Positions 61,727 to 64,000 of a stretch of 64,000 nucleotides of DNA are shown one piece after another; the first letter of the stretch is position 1, and every line of letters starts with the position of its first letter. The notes below the pieces were generated by a model, which worked only from the letters and a program-made list of their open reading frames with translations, had not been told where the DNA came from and ran no database searches. The translations under genes were made by a program, and so were the position numbers. The stretch is from Microbacterium sp. nov. GSS16 (GTDB lineage Bacteria; Actinomycetota; Actinomycetes; Actinomycetales; Microbacteriaceae): NCBI RefSeq assembly GCF_028198145.1, contig NZ_CP116338.1, positions 186,001 through 250,000 on the forward strand, in the 5' to 3' direction.

Positions 61727-62624
61727 CGACGGGCAGCACGTCGGCGACGAGTGGGGCCCGGTACTGTCGCTCGGCCCAGTCGGCGACGACGCCGCTCGGG
61801 CATCCGTCGCCGGAGTTGCACAGTTCCGGATCGTGCGCGGCGTAGCTCCGCAGGGTCTCGATCTTCCGCACGAGGTCCGCGTCGGCCACGTTCGGAGCCT
61901 GCGACACCACCCCGTAGTCCTGGTACGAGCGCACCTCTCCGGTGAAGCCGAAGAGCGCCTGCAGGGCGATCGTGCTCCCGGCGGTGTGATCGGAGTGGTT
62001 GTTCTGCTCCGGCCGGGCATCCTGAGTGCGGATCACCTGCGGCTGCACCTGGGACACGACGGCCGCGAGCGTCTCGATGAGCTGCGGCAGTGTGTACGTC
62101 TGCGACGCGTCCACCGCGGAGATCGAAGGGATCGCGCCTGTCCAGAGTCTCATCAACGACTGATTGCCCGTGCCGGCCGTGCCGTTGCCCTGGATCCCCC
62201 CGTCGGGGAGGCGCAGATAGATGAAGGCGGATCGGCCGCCGGCGAGAGCCGCCGTGGCCACGGATCTGCCTGCGTAGGTGCGGTTCTGCAGCTGCCACGC
62301 CGTCTCAGGCGCCAGCCCCAGCATGTGCGCGTAGGCGGCGCGTGGCCCCGCCTCCCGCTCCTGCCAGTAGCTCGTGGGCATCCCCACGTCACCGGCAGTG
62401 AGGAAGACGGTCGTGACGCAGGCACCGGCGTCGAGGTCGTGCTGTATGTCCGGGTTCATGAACAGCAGGTCGTCGTCCTGATGGGCGACGATCGTCAGAG
62501 ATCTGCTCGTGCACGCGTCCGCTGCCTGCGCCGGCAGAGCCGCCAGACCTGTGAGCGTCGCGGCCATGACTGTCACGGTGGCCGCGGAAAGCGCCCTCGC
62601 CAGTCGTCCCCTTGTTCTGAACAC
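59358..62624 (-). CDS. Secreted PIG-L deacetylase with five C-terminal repeat domains
   Basis: A 1088-residue exported protein. The signal peptide ends at PAQAADA (about 35). The PIG-L domain (about 40-295) has the zinc motif AHQDDD (47-52) and the third-ligand region HSDHTAG (about 210-216). Five tandem units of about 155 residues follow, each with N-A-x-ASS, AIDxVIxGWPANG, AEWSSNGQRAGAW, VDRVRLYDRPNPADH, GTLRFSDGS and LNNDG, resembling F5/8 type C (CBM32-like) sugar-binding modules, joined by Pro-rich linkers. GTG 62624 is used because CTGGGGATCTGCC precedes it and a true signal peptide starts there. It probably deacetylates a GlcNAc-containing surface polymer. Confidence 0.9.
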   Translation of the reverse strand: MFRTRGRLARALSAATVTVMAATLTGLAALPAQAADACTSRSLTIVAHQDDDLLFMNPDIQHDLDAGACVTTVFLTAGDVGMPTSYWQEREAGPRAAYAHMLGLAPETAWQLQNRTYAGRSVATAALAGGRSAFIYLRLPDGGIQGNGTAGTGNQSLMRLWTGAIPSISAVDASQTYTLPQLIETLAAVVSQVQPQVIRTQDARPEQNNHSDHTAGSTIALQALFGFTGEVRSYQDYGVVSQAPNVADADLVRKIETLRSYAAHDPELCNSGDGCPSGVVADWAERQYRAPLVADVLPVVGPAPYNGPDLARNAKVQASTHATGQEAVRAIDGVVGGYPGSGGAEWVSLGQRAGAWIALNWSAGQLIDRVHLHDRPNSADQVTGGTLRFSDGSTVEVPALNNDGTSTVVTFTPRTVTSVRFTATAVSSTTQNVGLAEFEVYHGDPSPVEDSGPTPVAGPAPYAGPNVARNATIAASSEAAGQGATRAIDSIISGWPANGLAEWSSDGQRAGAWIELHWPAGQPIDRVHLYDRPNPADHVQGGTLRFSDGSIVTVSALNNDGSTTVVMFPARTVTSVRFTVTSTSSTTQNVGLAEFEAYNGDPVPAPDPDPDPEPTPEPTPVPGPAQYSGPNTARNASVAASSQAPGQAATAAIDAVIAGWPANGGAEWSSNGQRSGAWIALSWAVPQQVDRVRLYDRPNPADHIQGGTLRFSDGSTVAVPALNNDGSATLITFPARNTTSLRFTVDSTSSATENAGLAELEVYHGDPAAVPQPGTEPVAGPAPYNGPNLARNARISASTQAAGQPITAAIDAVIAGWPANAGAEWSSNGQRAGAWAELSWSSARQVDRVRLFDRPNPVDHIQGGTLLFSDGSSVDVPALNNDGSATIVTFPARATTTLRFTVRTTSSATENAGLAEFEAYDGDPTAPPPPPPPPAPEPTPTAGPDPYSGPNVARNANIMASSQATGQGATRAIDAVISGWPANGTAEWSSNGERAGAWLDLSWSAAVQVDRIYLYDRPNPADRVTGGKLRFSDGSTVAVPALNNDGSATIVAFPARSITSVRFTVDSTSSATENVGLAELEAYLGLPG

Positions 62625-62800
62625 GGCAGATCCCCAGTGCGTGTCGACATCCGCCTCGCAGCGGATGATCCCATAGACAGTCACCCCAGATGACTGCTTG
62701 CACTGACTCTAGTGCTCGCGCGTCTCGCGCACAATGCGAACCATGCTGGCGACGATCGCGCCGTTCACCTAGCCTTTCCCTATTACTGGGGGTGATCATC

Positions 62801-63634
62801 GTGGCCAAGCCCTACGTTCTGTGCGCGCTCATCGCCGCGTTCGGCGTCATGCTGATCGGCTGTACTGCCTCGGCGGGCGCGCCGACGCCGTCCACCGCGC
62901 CGCCTTCCATCACGCCAACCGATAGAACATCGCCGGCTGCGGCCTCCATCGTCAACGCGCCGCTGAGCGCGGAGGCACTCGAACGAGTTGACGAGCAGCG
63001 CATCTTCTTCGCCCACCGCTCGGTCGGAGAGGACATAGTGACGATGGGTCTGCCGCAGGTCTTCCGCCGATACGATGTCCCGCCGCTGCGCGTGGTCGAC
63101 GGGCTGCCCGACGGCGCGGGGTCACTGGGCAACCACTGGCTGGATCAGACCGACGATCCCGGCACCAAACTCGACGACTTCAAGACGTGGATCCGCGATG
63201 AAGGCGTGCCTGCGCACGCCGATATCGCCGTGATGAAACTGGGGTACGTCGATGTGACCGCCGACACCGACGTGCTGGCGCTATTCGACGCCTACCGCTC
63301 GATGATGGAGGAGCTTGAGAGCGCGTACCCCCAACTCACGTTTCTGCACGTGACCGTATCCGTGACCGACTGGGTTCCCGAGAACAACGCCGCGATCGAG
63401 AGGTACAACCAGCTGATGCGCGCGGAGTATGGGGCGGGCGGTCTGCTGTTCGACCTCGCCGCCGCGATCTCGACGTGTTCCGATGGCGAAGCGAATCTCC
63501 ACGTCACCGAGAGAGGCCAGGCCTACCACCGGATCTGCCCGGAATACACGAGGGACGGCGGCCATCTGAACGAGCGCGGAGCTGAGGTGGCAGCGGAGGA
63601 GTTCCTCCGGCAACTCGCGGCGATCAGCCGCTGA
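62801..63634 (+). CDS. SGNH-like secreted lipoprotein
   Basis: A 277-residue protein. The signal peptide VLCALIAAFGVMLIGC ends in a lipobox (Cys about 20), then a Thr/Pro/Ser-rich linker. The mature domain has IFFAHRSVGEDIV, an HADIAVMKLGYVDV segment and, near the end, DGGHLNERGAEVAAEEFLRQL, where the D-x-x-H pair fits the SGNH hydrolase family. The usual GDS motif is replaced by HRSVGED. GTG 62801 has GGGGGTGA upstream. A polysaccharide O-acetyl esterase or related role is possible, not shown. Confidence 0.72.
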   Translation: MAKPYVLCALIAAFGVMLIGCTASAGAPTPSTAPPSITPTDRTSPAAASIVNAPLSAEALERVDEQRIFFAHRSVGEDIVTMGLPQVFRRYDVPPLRVVDGLPDGAGSLGNHWLDQTDDPGTKLDDFKTWIRDEGVPAHADIAVMKLGYVDVTADTDVLALFDAYRSMMEELESAYPQLTFLHVTVSVTDWVPENNAAIERYNQLMRAEYGAGGLLFDLAAAISTCSDGEANLHVTERGQAYHRICPEYTRDGGHLNERGAEVAAEEFLRQLAAISR

Positions 63635-64000
63635 GCCGACGAACGGCCCGCCCTCTGGCCGCGGGCGTTTCTGGCTCGCTGGCTTGCACATCGGGCGCAC
63701 CGTGGCTTGCCACCTCACGCAGCACCCGCGCGTGGGCAGACAGCATCGTTTCGAGCGCGAATGCCTCCGGCAGCGCCGCTCGCGGCCGTGACGAGCGTTC
63801 TGCCTGACGGTTCAGCGCTTCGGCGAATATCGTGCGATTGCTCTGGCGCCAGCGGCGTCGCTCGCGTGCGACGGCCCAATGCGAGACGTCGCGACTCGCA
63901 CGAGGCACCACTTCGCCCATTTGCGCGTCGGCCGCGATCAGCTGTGCAGCGAAGCCGACGTCCGAGAGCACGACGGGCACGCCCATCGCCACCGCCTCCA
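63624..64000 (-). CDS. Glycosyltransferase C-terminal part (5' end outside window)
   Basis: The minus-strand frame is open to the window edge. EAVAMGVPVVLSDVGFAAQLI is the GT4 family donor-site end with the second Glu of the E-x7-E signature. The remaining 110 residues are Arg-rich and helical (RERRRWRQSNRTIFAEAL). The stop overlaps the convergent SGNH-like gene by 11 bases. Substrate unknown. Confidence 0.8.
   Translation of the reverse strand, partial: EAVAMGVPVVLSDVGFAAQLIAADAQMGEVVPRASRDVSHWAVARERRRWRQSNRTIFAEALNRQAERSSRPRAALPEAFALETMLSAHARVLREVASHGAPDVQASEPETPAARGRAVRRLSG

Noticed and set aside
61011..62693. 560-codon plus-strand ORF opposite the PIG-L gene
   Set aside because: Runs over repeats of the real gene and has Arg/Gly/Val-rich antisense composition.

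Overview
The window is high-GC DNA with GTG starts, ATGA/GTGA gene overlaps and the frequent GGATGC/GCATCC word typical of Microbacteriaceae. It is most likely from a motile Microbacterium or close relative; that assignment is inference from gene content and base composition. No rRNA, tRNA, CRISPR array or intact insertion sequence was seen.

Layout. (1) 1-4151: the end of an MMPL transporter, a NarL-type two-component pair and a 14-helix drug exporter. (2) 4383-13743: a tight flagellar operon, flbD-motA-motB-fliM-fliN-fliO-fliP-fliQ-fliR-flhB-flhA-csrA, that builds the stator, C-ring and export gate. Its leader carries two CsrA-like sites, and csrA is the last gene. (3) 13879-19085: housekeeping genes on the minus strand (tsaE, alr, acpS, glmS), interrupted by an AbiEi/DUF559 gene flanked by palindromic repeats. 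(4) 19190-24438: a compact beta-glucan-like module (GH6 glucanase, orphan OmpR-type regulator, membrane GT2 synthase, two related lipoproteins) lying between glmS and coaA. (5) 25765-28658: LCP-family ligase, galE and a low-molecular-weight tyrosine phosphatase.

(6) 28707-46327: polysaccharide locus 1. It has a priming glycosylphosphotransferase, O-acetyltransferase, four glycosyltransferases, Wzx flippase, Wzy-like polymerase and membrane acyltransferases (one frameshifted), with two tandem Wzz/BY-kinase genes running the other way. VanZ-like genes stand at both edges; the left one is broken. The stretch 32.2-39.9 kb is clearly less GC-rich and looks acquired. (7) 46328-64000: locus 2. An unusual 0.78-kb leader (repeated CTGGGGA boxes, small ORFs beginning MSHWGMR, strong hairpins) precedes a second priming transferase. 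Then come a WecG-type transferase, VanZ, GT2 genes, a NodB-type deacetylase, a rhamnosyltransferase-like gene, an O-antigen-ligase-like protein with two kinase-less Wzz-like proteins, and a WsaF-like glycosyltransferase. Three secreted proteins follow this set: an unclassified hydrolase-like lipoprotein, a PIG-L deacetylase with five C-terminal repeats, and an SGNH-like lipoprotein.

How they fit: GalE and sugar nucleotides supply the two priming transferases. Glycosyltransferases assemble repeat units on undecaprenyl phosphate, Wzx and Wzy flip and polymerise them, the Wzz/BY-kinase proteins with the phosphatase set chain length, and LCP or O-antigen-ligase-like proteins attach the product to the wall. 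The secreted deacetylases and acyltransferases would then modify it.
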